DNA of 64,000 nt, taken from NCBI GenBank assembly GCA_030427085.1, contig JAUHXH010000002.1:310001-374000 (forward strand), written 5' to 3'. The notes under the pieces are model-generated. The model was not told the DNA's origin. It did not search any database and was given only the letters and a program-made list of their open reading frames with translations. The translations under genes were made by a program, and so were the position numbers. The stretch's first letter is position 1. Every line of letters begins with the position of its first letter. This DNA comes from Gammaproteobacteria bacterium. GTDB taxonomy: Bacteria > Pseudomonadota > Gammaproteobacteria > Pseudomonadales > Halieaceae. This document shows, piece after piece, positions 8,411-15,894 of the stretch.

Positions 8411-9640
8411 ATGAAACTGAAAGCCGAGCAGGTTAAGCAGGCCAAGCCCAGAGAGAAGGCATACAAGCTGGCTGACGGGCAGGGATTGCACCTGCTGGTG
8501 AAGCCCAACGGGGGGAGGTATTGGCGCTATAAGTACCGCTATGGCGGCAAGGAAAAGACGCTGGCGCTGGGGGTGTATCCAGACGTATCCCTAAAGGATG
8601 CCCGGAGCGCCCACCAGGATGCCCGTGACAAGCTGGCCCAAGGCATCGATCCGGGGGCGGTGCGCAAGGTAGAGAAGGTAACCCGGCACCTGTCGGAGGC
8701 CGAAAGTTTCGAGGCCGTGGCGCGGGAGTGGTTCGAGCAGATAATGCCGGATAAGTCAGAGAGCTACCGAGCACGTACTGGCCGCATTCTCGAAAAGGAT
8801 CTGTACCCCCATTTGGGCAATCGCCCTATATCAGACGTTCAGCCCCCGGAGCTATTGGCGACCCTGCGCCGTATCGAGTCCAGAGGGGCTAACGATATTG
8901 CCCACCGTGCCAAACAAACGGCAGGGCAGGTATTCCGCTATGCAGTGGTAACAGGCCGTGCACAACGCGACCCCAGTGCCGACCTGAGAGGCGCATTGAA
9001 ACCGCGCCGCAAGAAACACCATGCCGCTATTACCGATCCCGCCGAACTGGGCAGACTCCTAGTGGCTATGGATGGATTTGAGGGCACTCCCGTAACAAAG
9101 ACTGCCTTGATGGTGTCGCCTTATTTGTTCCAGCGCCCCGGCGAAGTGCGGGAAATGGAATGGGCAGAATTGGACTTGGACAATGGGCGCTGGGAGATTC
9201 CCGCCGACAAGATGAAAATGCGCCAGTCCCATGTGGTGCCGCTTTGTAGTCAGGTGGTGGACCTTATACGGGAAATTGAGCCGCTAACCCGGCACCGTAG
9301 CCGCTATGTATTCCCCAGTGCCAGGGGTGCCAGTCGCTGCATTTCAGAAAACACGGTGAGGGTCGCTCTACGCACGATTGGCTATACCAACGAGCAAATG
9401 ACGCCCCATGGCTTCCGTGCTACTGCGCGCACCCTGTTGGATGAAGTACTGGGCTATCGCGTTGACTGGATCGAACACCAATTGGCCCATGCAGTGAAAG
9501 ACCCCAACGGCAGGGCGTACAACCGTACAGCACACCTAGAGGGGCGAGCCGAAATGATGCAGGGTTGGGCTGACTATCTGGACAACCTGAAAGCGCAGGC
9601 ACTGGCTGGGAATGTGGTGACTGCTAAATTTGGGCAATAA
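8411..9640 (+). CDS. int: P4-type tyrosine site-specific integrase
   Basis: 409 aa from ATG 8411 (an upstream in-frame GTG at 8402 is less likely). N-terminal DUF4102-type arm-binding domain (KLADGQGLHLLVKPNGGRYWRYKYRY and LGVYPDVSLKDAR), SAM-like core-binding domain, and C-terminal catalytic domain with the first arginine in FQRPGEVREMEW, HGFRATART (His and Arg), HQLAH and the nucleophile Tyr in RAYNRT. All expected residues are present. P4-type integrases insert into tRNA 3' ends, which fits tRNA-Pro next door. It would catalyse integration and, with AlpA as likely excisionase, excision. Confidence 0.95.
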   Translation: MKLKAEQVKQAKPREKAYKLADGQGLHLLVKPNGGRYWRYKYRYGGKEKTLALGVYPDVSLKDARSAHQDARDKLAQGIDPGAVRKVEKVTRHLSEAESFEAVAREWFEQIMPDKSESYRARTGRILEKDLYPHLGNRPISDVQPPELLATLRRIESRGANDIAHRAKQTAGQVFRYAVVTGRAQRDPSADLRGALKPRRKKHHAAITDPAELGRLLVAMDGFEGTPVTKTALMVSPYLFQRPGEVREMEWAELDLDNGRWEIPADKMKMRQSHVVPLCSQVVDLIREIEPLTRHRSRYVFPSARGASRCISENTVRVALRTIGYTNEQMTPHGFRATARTLLDEVLGYRVDWIEHQLAHAVKDPNGRAYNRTAHLEGRAEMMQGWADYLDNLKAQALAGNVVTAKFGQ

Positions 9641-9734
9641 CGTACAATAAAATTGCAGCGCCTAGGATGGCCCCCGAAAAGCCGTTCCCTTGACGGCCTG
9701 GTGCTGCGACTTCTCAAGGGCTGCACGGGAGGGG

Positions 9735-10598
9735 GTGCGCTTGGTTGAAAAAATCGACCTATTCGACTTGGGCAGCATTTGGTCGGACCTCCCCTGCGAT
9801 GAAGATGAAATAGACGCCTTCAGTGTTTGGTACACCTCGCTCAAGCGGAAGCATGGCTTCTCCGCGATTCGAAACGACTTAGACGATATGGCGAGGAAGG
9901 CAGCGGATATTGGTGAGGGGGCACTATTGATACGCCAGGTGTTGGCTTCGTGTTGGAGAGCTTACCAATTCAATAGTAACGGAGATTCCATGAAGCTCCG
10001 GCGCGACGAGTATCGCCAAGCGGATGAACTGCGTGAGGAAATTTCCAAGCTTACTGAGTCTCTTTCCGCAAAGATGAGCGAGCTGCGCCCCGACCATCCG
10101 CTAACGCTTAACATTGGGTGGGCAAGTCAGTACGCGCAAGAGCAGGGTTTGCGATTAGAAACTCCGCCCGGGTCAATGCCTAGCTTTACGGAGCGCTGGC
10201 AAGCCGCTATCCGTTCATTGGCTGACGGTATGCGACATCCCACAGCGGGACACAGGTGTGGGCCTTTCTATCACCGGACACATGTAGGCTGCCTGGATTA
10301 CGGTCGGCCCATAGAAGCTGGGAACCTACCTACGGCCAGTACAATTTTACTTTATGACTTGGTATTTACCTTCCGCAATTTCACCGCGAATGGCTCTGCG
10401 TTTAGATTGAAGGCCGCAATGCCGTCAAACGGGAAGCCGAACTACGCGCTAGCTGTAGCGATAGTTGGGAAGGTGCTTGGAGAAAACATTTCCGTAGATA
10501 ATGCGAAAAGCATGCTGGGGAAACTGGTGCGGAATAATCCCGGCATTAGACGCGGTGATTGGGAATACCAAAAGGGGGAGCTACCTACTACAAATTGA
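9735..10598 (+). CDS. Hypothetical protein of the integrative element
   Basis: No family recognised. About 287 aa, soluble, with a coiled-coil-prone stretch (DELREEISKLTESLSAKMSEL) near residue 110 and a C-terminal part rich in hydrophobic helices. Start uncertain: GTG 9735 or TTG 9741, the latter 6-8 bp after a GGGAGGGG run; the frame is open to TTG 9690. It lies between integrase and alpA on the same strand, with 94 bp upstream in which nothing else was seen. It may be cargo of the element; no toxin, nuclease or transmembrane motif was noticed. Confidence 0.6.
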   Translation: MRLVEKIDLFDLGSIWSDLPCDEDEIDAFSVWYTSLKRKHGFSAIRNDLDDMARKAADIGEGALLIRQVLASCWRAYQFNSNGDSMKLRRDEYRQADELREEISKLTESLSAKMSELRPDHPLTLNIGWASQYAQEQGLRLETPPGSMPSFTERWQAAIRSLADGMRHPTAGHRCGPFYHRTHVGCLDYGRPIEAGNLPTASTILLYDLVFTFRNFTANGSAFRLKAAMPSNGKPNYALAVAIVGKVLGENISVDNAKSMLGKLVRNNPGIRRGDWEYQKGELPTTN

Positions 10599-10670
10599 TT
10601 GTCGAAAGTTTCCCTAATCTTTTGAAATGCTTTGCCGTGAGTCCACTGACAACCACTCAGGTACGAACAC

Positions 10671-10877
10671 ATGGCAGATCGACCAAGCAAGTCCTACAAA
10701 CTATTAAAACTGCCGGAGGTGATCACACGCACTGGCAAATCTGGCAGCGGCATCTACGCCGACCCCACCTTTCCCAAGCCTGTAAAGATCGGTCCTCGCG
10801 CTTCAGCGTGGGTTGAGTCAGAGGTGGAGGAATGGATCAAAGCGCGCATTGCACAGCGCGAACAATCCGTAGCGTAG
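10671..10877 (+). CDS. alpA: AlpA family DNA-binding protein
   Basis: 68 aa with the AlpA/MerR-like fold: KLPEVITRTGKSGSGIYADP (helix-turn-helix), then FPKPVKIGPRASAWVESEVEEWIKARI. These residues are the family signature. AlpA-type proteins act as excisionases or transcription activators of P4-like integrases. It is preceded by 72 bp after the hypothetical gene and followed by a HTH-type gene after 10 bp. Confidence 0.9.
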   Translation: MADRPSKSYKLLKLPEVITRTGKSGSGIYADPTFPKPVKIGPRASAWVESEVEEWIKARIAQREQSVA

Positions 10878-10887
10878 GGGGTGAGTC

Positions 10888-11193
10888 ATGCCAAAGAAAA
10901 AGGCCACCCCGAAAGGCAGCCCAAAGCAATCACAGCACAATTCTAACTCTACCCACCACCAGCGCCAACGCCTGCTAGACGGATTGCGTCATGCCGGGCC
11001 AAGTGGACTGAGTACCATCGAACTACGCGAACAGCACGACATTATGATGCCTGCTGCACGGGTGCATGAGCTGCGCCACCGGCAGGGCCTCAATATTCAC
11101 ACGGTGTGGGATCGCGAATGCAACGCGCAAGGCAATGAGCACCCCTGTGGGCGCTATATCCTGTTTCCTGGTAAATGGGAGGGCGCAGCATGA
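10888..11193 (+). CDS. Small winged-helix-type protein of the element
   Basis: 101 aa. Basic N-terminal tail (KKKATPKGSPK), then HHQRQRLLDGLRHAGPSGLSTIELREQHDIMMPAARVHELRHRQGLNIHTVWD, which reads as a winged helix-turn-helix; the C-terminus ends GRYILFPGKW. Similar small proteins are common in P4-like and plasmid-like elements and are thought to bind DNA. Its stop overlaps the ATG of the next small ORF (ATGA at 11190-11193), so the genes from here to 11964 form one coupled unit. Confidence 0.65.
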   Translation: MPKKKATPKGSPKQSQHNSNSTHHQRQRLLDGLRHAGPSGLSTIELREQHDIMMPAARVHELRHRQGLNIHTVWDRECNAQGNEHPCGRYILFPGKWEGAA

Positions 11194-11267
11194 AAACGCC
11201 CCGAGAGCACCTGGACGGCAATGCCATGGGTAACGTCCTGGCGCGCAAGCGAGGGGGTGACCGGTGA
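11190..11267 (+). CDS. Very small ORF in the element operon
   Basis: 25 codons starting in an ATGA overlap with the previous stop and ending in a GTGA overlap with the next start. The peptide is basic at its end (LARKRGGDR). Its double overlap and the upstream GGGAGGGC support translation; no function can be named. Confidence 0.4.
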   Translation: MKTPREHLDGNAMGNVLARKRGGDR

Positions 11268-11437
11268 ATCGTTACCGCTTCGAAGTGCACGAGGAAATCA
11301 TCACCCCCGTTGAAGTGATGGCTGAGAGCGAGCAGGAAGCTCGGGAGCGAGTTTCGCAAAAGGATAGTGAGGTAACCGCTTTCGACGCTATTCGCGGCGC
11401 TATGCGGATTGTGCTGCGCGCTGTGGTGTCGGAGTAG
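11264..11437 (+). CDS. Small hypothetical protein of the element
   Basis: 57 aa from GTG 11264 (GAGGGGG about 6 bp upstream). The peptide reads NRYRFEVHEEIITPVEVMAE and then a helix-forming AESEQEARERVSQ; this resembles small host-interaction or DUF-type proteins of phage-like elements but was not assigned. It overlaps the preceding stop by 4 bp and the next gene's GTG by 1 bp. Confidence 0.5.
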   Translation: MNRYRFEVHEEIITPVEVMAESEQEARERVSQKDSEVTAFDAIRGAMRIVLRAVVSE

Positions 11438-11964
11438 TGGGCCGCAGTAACGGTAAGTCTCGCGGGAATGGCAATAGTTACGGGGCGCTTCCAAGGATCA
11501 TTTGGCAGCACCCTGACTACTGCGGGTTGTCCGGCACTGCCGCAAAATTACTGATGGACCTGGCCTGCCAATACAACGGCAGGAACAACGGTGATCTGAC
11601 ACTAGCGCACACGGTATTGAAGCCGAGGGGGTGGGGATCGAAAAAGACCATCACTAGGGCCACCAGAGAGCTACTGGATGCCCAGCTAATAATTCGTACC
11701 AGAGAGGGGCGCTTCACTAATCCCGGCGGCAGGTGCGCTCTATATGCTCTTGCATGGAAACCGATTGATGACTGCGCGGGGAAAGAATTGACTGTAAAGG
11801 CCACCAGTACACCCCCGAGAAAATTCAGTCTCGAAGCTATCAAAACACCCGGTCCACAACATGGACTAGGCTCGGCCCACAAACGGGACCGACAGCGGGT
11901 GCGAGATGAGGCTGGGCGCTTCTCATCGGTCCACAATCGGGACCGATACATGGATACCGCTTAG
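11437..11964 (+). CDS. Winged-helix replication-initiator-like protein
   Basis: 175 aa from GTG 11437. GALPRIIWQHPDYCGLSGTAAKLLMDLACQY, then LTLAHTVLKPRGWGSKKTITRATRELLDAQLII form a winged helix with recognition helix around TITRATRELLDAQ. This pattern is seen in short plasmid and phage replication or regulatory proteins. The 3' end codes for a low-complexity tail because it contains four palindromic repeats (11851-11979) that run across the stop codon. The tail is probably shaped by DNA function rather than protein function. Whether it starts replication is an inference. Confidence 0.6.
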   Translation: MGRSNGKSRGNGNSYGALPRIIWQHPDYCGLSGTAAKLLMDLACQYNGRNNGDLTLAHTVLKPRGWGSKKTITRATRELLDAQLIIRTREGRFTNPGGRCALYALAWKPIDDCAGKELTVKATSTPPRKFSLEAIKTPGPQHGLGSAHKRDRQRVRDEAGRFSSVHNRDRYMDTA

Positions 11965-11979
11965 TCCACAACGTGGACC
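11851..11979. repeat. Four 17-bp iteron-like palindromic repeats
   Basis: Copies at 11851-11867, 11874-11890, 11928-11944 and 11963-11979 fit RGYCCACAANNNGGACY. The outer arms GGTCC/GGACC are inverted repeats, so each copy is a dyad. Starts are 23, 54 and 35 bp apart. Three copies lie inside the 3' end of the replication-type gene and the fourth overlaps its stop region. They could be binding sites for that protein. Confidence 0.75.
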
Positions 11980-12048
11980 CCTTTATATATTTACCATGGG
12001 GTTTCTCTGTTCTAATGGTGTTTCCATAGGGCGAGCGGGTGCGAAAAC

Positions 12049-12196
12049 CAGGAGATAACTTATCTGTCGACCCCCTCTAAAGGTACTCCGGCTGGACAGT
12101 GACAGTACGGGTGGCGGGCAGCGCGCAACTTTCCTATTTGCGAGCGATTCCACTGGGGTGGGTTGTTGTAGTTGTTATTGGCCGAGTTATCTCCTG
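12049..12196. repeat. 12-bp inverted repeat pair, 124 bp apart
   Basis: CAGGAGATAACT (12049-12060) and AGTTATCTCCTG (12185-12196) are exact reverse complements. They bracket a gene-free stretch right after the iteron-like repeats, which would suit an origin or a regulatory loop. By chance such a pair is possible in 1 kb, so this is tentative. Confidence 0.5.
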
Positions 12197-12427
12197 AGCA
12201 CGTTCAGATGGATTGGGTAATGTGGGCTGGGAAATGCTTCAAAATATGCCCAGCTCTGAGCGGCTTGTGAATAAACATCCCTAACCCTCAGCGGGTCCTT
12301 CCAGGTGATTGCATTGCGGGGGTCAGTGCATCGCGCTGTTTCGCTATAAACCGGGTGGGGGGTAGGTCCACCACAACGCACTTCCCTTAGATTACCTCTA
12401 GCCCAGAGCTGGCGAGGGTTTCAACGA

Positions 12428-12595
12428 ATGTGGCGCGGCGTTTTGTTATACATCGGCGGCCACTTGAGTGCGATGGCATTACAGGCCGGATTGACAACTA
12501 ACAACAACCAGCGAGTCGGGGACTGGGATTTTCTATGGGTTGGGGAGGGGGTGGTCAAAAATCTGGGGGCTGTAGTCGCTATACCGCGCCGGTAA
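12428..12595 (+). CDS. Possible small ORF, unknown
   Basis: 55 codons from ATG 12428 with a GCGAGGG about 10 bp upstream; begins MWRGVLLYIGGHLSAMALQAGL, a weakly hydrophobic stretch. Nothing else supports it. It is listed because it is the only plus-strand ORF with a usable start in the gene-poor end of the element. Confidence 0.2.
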   Translation: MWRGVLLYIGGHLSAMALQAGLTTNNNQRVGDWDFLWVGEGVVKNLGAVVAIPRR

Positions 12596-12890
12596 ACACA
12601 TCTCTGTTACCGCAAAATTCGCTTCAGGGAGGGGGTTCTCAATATCTGGAGTAGCCGCCCTCGATACCGCGATTGTGCTGGGCGTTGCCTGGTGATGCTT
12701 CGGAGTATAGACGGCGGGGCCTGACGTCCTCCCGAGTTGCTGCTATCCTGACCGACACACCGCACGGCGTTTCGGACGTTCGGCCACCGGGGCTTCGGCA
12801 TTGGGCAGTGCGGTTCTCTCTTCCCAGATTGATTTTGCACTGAGAAATATAACTAAACATAACCTCCCAGATTGCTCGCCTCGCATGAAA

Positions 12891-12936
12891 TTGAGGGGGT
12901 AGAACAAAAGTTGGGGGTACTTATGGGGGTACTTTG
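12891..12936. repeat. Right-end integrase arm-type repeats
   Basis: TTGAGGGGGTAG (from 12891), TTGGGGGTACTT (12911-12922) and ATGGGGGTACTTTG (12923-12936) repeat the core found at the left end. All three are in the same orientation. They are followed by TTCGAAT (12941-12947), the only fragment shared with the tRNA T-loop. Confidence 0.7.
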
Positions 12937-13123
12937 CTGTTTCGAATGACCAATAAACCATGTATTACAGTGGTTTAGGTATTCTTTTCGGGCGCTCTCA
13001 CAGCCAATTTCTTACGGTTCTGTGCCAACCTCCCCACACCTTCAGCACAGCGCCCTGGCAGCACAACATCTCCGTGGTAGACTCACAAGCACCCTGATCA
13101 ACGATCGGAAGTTGTCTAACCCC

Positions 13124-14227
13124 ATGCTAGTCAACGCCTCACCCAGCACGACCATCGGCTATCAGGCCGAATCCCACAGTGTCGTGATCATCGATCAGAC
13201 ACAGCTTCCGCACGCATTTATTAGCGTTGAACTGAGTACGCTGGATGGCTTCTGCCATGCCATCAGCAGTATGCAGGTTCGCGGTGCGCCATTGATTGGC
13301 GTTACTGCCGCCTACGGGTTTGCCTTCGCACTCATGGACGGCGCCAGTGATACGCAGGTCGATGATGCCTATCACGCACTGCTGTCCACGCGGCCTACTG
13401 CCGTTAATCTGCGCTGGGCGTTGGATAGAATCCGGGCGTTGGTTACTCCTCTGGATCCGGGCAAGCGAGGCGAGGCGGCGTTGGCGGAGGCGCACGCGAT
13501 CCGACAGCAGGATATCGAGATCTGCGAGGAAATTGGCCGTAACGGTGAGCGTGTAATCCGTGACTATGCGCAACACAAGCGCCCGGGCGAGCCGATCAAT
13601 ATTCTGACGCACTGCAATGCCGGCTGGCTCGCCACGGTGGACTGGGGTACGGCACTGGCACCTATATATAAGGCGCATCTGGCCGGAATTCCTGTTCATG
13701 TGTGGGTTGACGAAACCCGCCCGCGCAATCAGGGCGCCAGCCTTACTGCCTGGGAACTGCGCCACCAGGGTGTGCCGCATACGGTGGTGGCGGACAACTG
13801 CGCCGGGCACCTTATGCAAACCGGCCAGGTGGATATGTGCATTGTGGGTAGCGACCGCACCACGAGCACGGGCGATGTGTGCAACAAGATTGGAACGTAT
13901 TCCAAGGCGCTGGCGGCGGCTGACAACGGTGTGGACTTCTTCGTGGCGCTCCCCGAGTCGACCATAGACTGGCAGCTGACCGACGGGGTAAAGCAGATTC
14001 CCATCGAGCAGCGAGATGGCCGCGAGCTCACCCACATTGTGGGGCTTAACAGCGAGGGTGATCGTCAGGAGGTCGAACTCATCAGCGGATCGGCCGTCGC
14101 CAACTATGCCTTTGATGTAACGCCGGCCAAACTGGTGCGCGCCTTGATCACGGAGCACGGGGTTCACACCCCCGCTCAACTCGCGGACCTGAAGCGGGAT
14201 CTGGATGATAAAAGCCGTGTGGCCTGA
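13124..14227 (+). CDS. mtnA: S-methyl-5-thioribose-1-phosphate isomerase
   Basis: Converts 5-methylthioribose-1-P (and 5-deoxyribose-1-P) to the ribulose-1-P. From ATG 13124 the protein is 367 aa (family about 350), with RGAPLIG near 53, the catalytic Cys164 in THCNAG, Asp244 in GSDRTTSTGD and GDVCNKIGTY. The longer open frame back to 13022 is not conserved. It is followed with a 23-bp overlap by a FucA-like aldolase. It heads the operon mtnA-ald2-GT-GT; enzymes that make its substrate (MtnK or MtnP) are not in the window. Confidence 0.93.
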   Translation: MLVNASPSTTIGYQAESHSVVIIDQTQLPHAFISVELSTLDGFCHAISSMQVRGAPLIGVTAAYGFAFALMDGASDTQVDDAYHALLSTRPTAVNLRWALDRIRALVTPLDPGKRGEAALAEAHAIRQQDIEICEEIGRNGERVIRDYAQHKRPGEPINILTHCNAGWLATVDWGTALAPIYKAHLAGIPVHVWVDETRPRNQGASLTAWELRHQGVPHTVVADNCAGHLMQTGQVDMCIVGSDRTTSTGDVCNKIGTYSKALAAADNGVDFFVALPESTIDWQLTDGVKQIPIEQRDGRELTHIVGLNSEGDRQEVELISGSAVANYAFDVTPAKLVRALITEHGVHTPAQLADLKRDLDDKSRVA

Positions 14228-14870
14228 ATCAGAAACGCGCCTGCGCGAGCAACTGGTGCAGTACGCACAGTGCCTCGAATCCAGTGGGCTTTCGGTGGGA
14301 AAGTCCGGAAACCTGAGTGCCCGCTGCGGCAACGATATCCTCATCACGCCTTCTGCCATTGCCTATGAGGCGCTGGAACCCGAAAAAATTGTCGCGGTGG
14401 ACCTGCAGGGAAATTGCAGGGACGACGATGGGGGCGTGCCGTCCAGTGAGTGGCGTTTTCATTGCGACATTTACCGGGACCGCCCGGACGCCGCTGCTAT
14501 CGTTCATGCCCACTCGCCCGCATGTACCGCCCTGGCCTGTACCGGTCGTGCGATTCCTGCGTTCCACTACATGGTTGCCGTGGCGGGTGGCACAACGATC
14601 CCCATCGCCGACTACGCCTTGTTCGGCACTGAACAGCTCTCGCTAAATATTCAGCAAAGTTTGGGAAAGCTCAACGCCTGCCTGCTGGCGAATCACGGCA
14701 TGCTCGCGCTGGGAGGAACGGTAGCCCAGGCCTTCAATCTGGCGAAAGAAGTGGAATCCATCGCCCATCAGTATTGCCTCGCCCTTTCTCTGGGGGAGGT
14801 ACAGTTGTTGAGCGACGAGGATATGGCGGACGTGCTGGCGAAGTTTCAGACTTATGGGCAGCGAGTGTGA
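14205..14870 (+). CDS. Class II aldolase, FucA-like (5-methylthioribulose-1-P / 5-deoxyribulose-1-P aldolase)
   Basis: 221 aa. Zinc ligands His101 and His103 (HAHSPA) and His164 (ANHGM) and the base Glu82 (SSEWRFH) fall exactly nine residues after those of E. coli FucA. IPAFHYMVAVAGG, YALFGT and KFQTYG are also FucA-like. MtnB dehydratases belong to the same fold but lack this pattern. Beside mtnA this predicts the Ald2 reaction of the DHAP shunt: cleavage to dihydroxyacetone phosphate and (methylthio)acetaldehyde or acetaldehyde. A true L-fuculose-1-P aldolase is the alternative, but no fucose genes are nearby. Confidence 0.82.
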   Translation: MIKAVWPESETRLREQLVQYAQCLESSGLSVGKSGNLSARCGNDILITPSAIAYEALEPEKIVAVDLQGNCRDDDGGVPSSEWRFHCDIYRDRPDAAAIVHAHSPACTALACTGRAIPAFHYMVAVAGGTTIPIADYALFGTEQLSLNIQQSLGKLNACLLANHGMLALGGTVAQAFNLAKEVESIAHQYCLALSLGEVQLLSDEDMADVLAKFQTYGQRV

Positions 14871-14877
14871 TGCCGCC

Positions 14878-15894
14878 ATGACCGCCGCGGCCGCATCGCC
14901 CCTGTTGAGTGTAGTGATCGTCTCCTACAATTGCCGAGACTTGCTTGAGCAGTGCCTGAACTCTATCTACGAGCGGAAGACGGACCTCAGCTTCGAGGTC
15001 ATTGTGGTCGACAATGCATCTGCGGATGGTGTTACGGACTTTCTGGCGCAATCGTTTCCACGGGTCACCTGCATTGCGAATCGGGACAACGAAGGCTTTT
15101 CGCGCGCCAACAATCGCGGTTTCGCAGCCGCGCGCGGGCAATACCTGATGGTGTTGAATCCTGACACGGCGCTGCCTACCGACCACATCATGGATCAGTT
15201 TGTAGCGCATTTGCAGCAGAACCCTGCCGTGGGCGCGGTCGGGCCGGAGTTAACCGATCCACACGGCAACAAGCAGGTTGGGGCCGGCTATGCCCCGTCG
15301 CCCTGGAGTTTCGCGGCGTTTTGCTGGTTTCTGTCCAAACTGAGTAACAATAGAATTCGGGGTTTGAGCTTGCTGCCGGTGAAGGATGCCGCCGTCAGTG
15401 AAGTCGCCGTGGACTGGTTGTGTGCTGCATGCATGGTGGTACGGCGTGAAGTGCTCGACACCATGGGCGGATTCGACGAGCGTTATTTCCTCTACGGTGA
15501 GGACATCGAGTGGGGGTGCCGGATGTCGGACCATGGCTGGCTATTGCACCACTTGCCCGGCGTGCGCGTGCATCATCTGGAGCGCGGCACGCAAGAGGCT
15601 GAGGGAGACATTTCCAGTGCCTGGCTCGACGGTATGGCGCGTATCTACTTCGAGCGGGACAGTTCTCGTTCCTGGCTGTTGTTTAAAAGCCTGTTTGTAA
15701 GCGGTTTGGCCATGCGCTGGTGTGGGTATCGCTTGCTCTCGCTCGTCACGAATAAGCCGTGGCACCACCAGCGGCGCAGGGAGATGGTGGCCTGGTTTCG
15801 CCATGCGCTGGCGATGTCGCGTGAAAGCGTGAGCAAGGCCGCCACGCAGCGAGTCGGCTCGCACACTGACACGATGAAGGCTGATTGCCAGTGA
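14878..15894 (+). CDS. Family 2 glycosyltransferase (rhamnosyltransferase-like)
   Basis: 338 aa from ATG 14878 (ATG 14854 is also open but overlaps the aldolase). GT-A fold: LSVVIVSYNCRDLLEQCLNS, VVDNASADG, NEGFSRANNRG, the metal-binding DxD equivalent LNPDTAL, and a WLCAACMVVRREVLDTMGGFDERYFLYGEDIEWGCR block typical of WbbL-like transferases. Probably cytoplasmic face of the inner membrane, adding a sugar to a lipid-linked oligosaccharide. It follows the aldolase by 7 bp and overlaps the next glycosyltransferase by 4 bp. Confidence 0.9.
   Translation: MTAAAASPLLSVVIVSYNCRDLLEQCLNSIYERKTDLSFEVIVVDNASADGVTDFLAQSFPRVTCIANRDNEGFSRANNRGFAAARGQYLMVLNPDTALPTDHIMDQFVAHLQQNPAVGAVGPELTDPHGNKQVGAGYAPSPWSFAAFCWFLSKLSNNRIRGLSLLPVKDAAVSEVAVDWLCAACMVVRREVLDTMGGFDERYFLYGEDIEWGCRMSDHGWLLHHLPGVRVHHLERGTQEAEGDISSAWLDGMARIYFERDSSRSWLLFKSLFVSGLAMRWCGYRLLSLVTNKPWHHQRRREMVAWFRHALAMSRESVSKAATQRVGSHTDTMKADCQ

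Larger units (their letters stand above)
8228..12947 (+). mobile_element. Integrative element inserted at tRNA-Pro
   Basis: Between tRNA-Pro and mtnA lie a tyrosine integrase, AlpA, several small DNA-binding or unknown proteins and a replication-type winged-helix gene, none related to the flanking housekeeping genes. GGGGGTA(C)TT motifs cluster only at the two ends (8326-8393 and 12891-12936), as expected for integrase arm sites, and define about 4.7 kb. A repeat of the tRNA 3' end (attR) was not found: the best match is only TTCGAAT at 12941-12947, so the right border is approximate or decayed. The element has no phage structural, capsid or transfer genes. Satellite-like or plasmid-like origin is an inference. 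Confidence 0.75.
11980..13123. other. Long stretch without convincing genes, end of the element to mtnA
   Basis: About 1.1 kb. It holds a 12-bp inverted repeat pair (12049-12060 and 12185-12196), one weak 55-codon ORF (12428-12595) and the right-end GGGGGTAC repeats. Short minus-strand ORFs (12187-12381, 12607-12961) have no recognisable family and poor start sites. 12961-13123 is probably the host region upstream of mtnA; no riboswitch or clear promoter was found there. Confidence 0.5.

Noticed and set aside
12720-12960. attR as a copy of the tRNA-Pro 3' end
   Set aside because: No copy longer than seven bases was found; ACCGACACACCG near 12750 looks similar but is not a repeat of the tRNA end.
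12607-12961. Minus-strand ORFs near the right end of the element
   Set aside because: Low-complexity or unnatural sequence, overlapping frames and no ribosome binding site.
13139-14359. Minus-strand ORF of 406 codons across mtnA
   Set aside because: Covers a certain gene in the opposite frame and has no recognisable domain.
14205-14870. MtnB (methylthioribulose-1-P dehydratase)
   Set aside because: Same fold, but the SSEWRFH, IPAFHYM and KFQTYG motifs follow FucA/Ald2 aldolases rather than MtnB.
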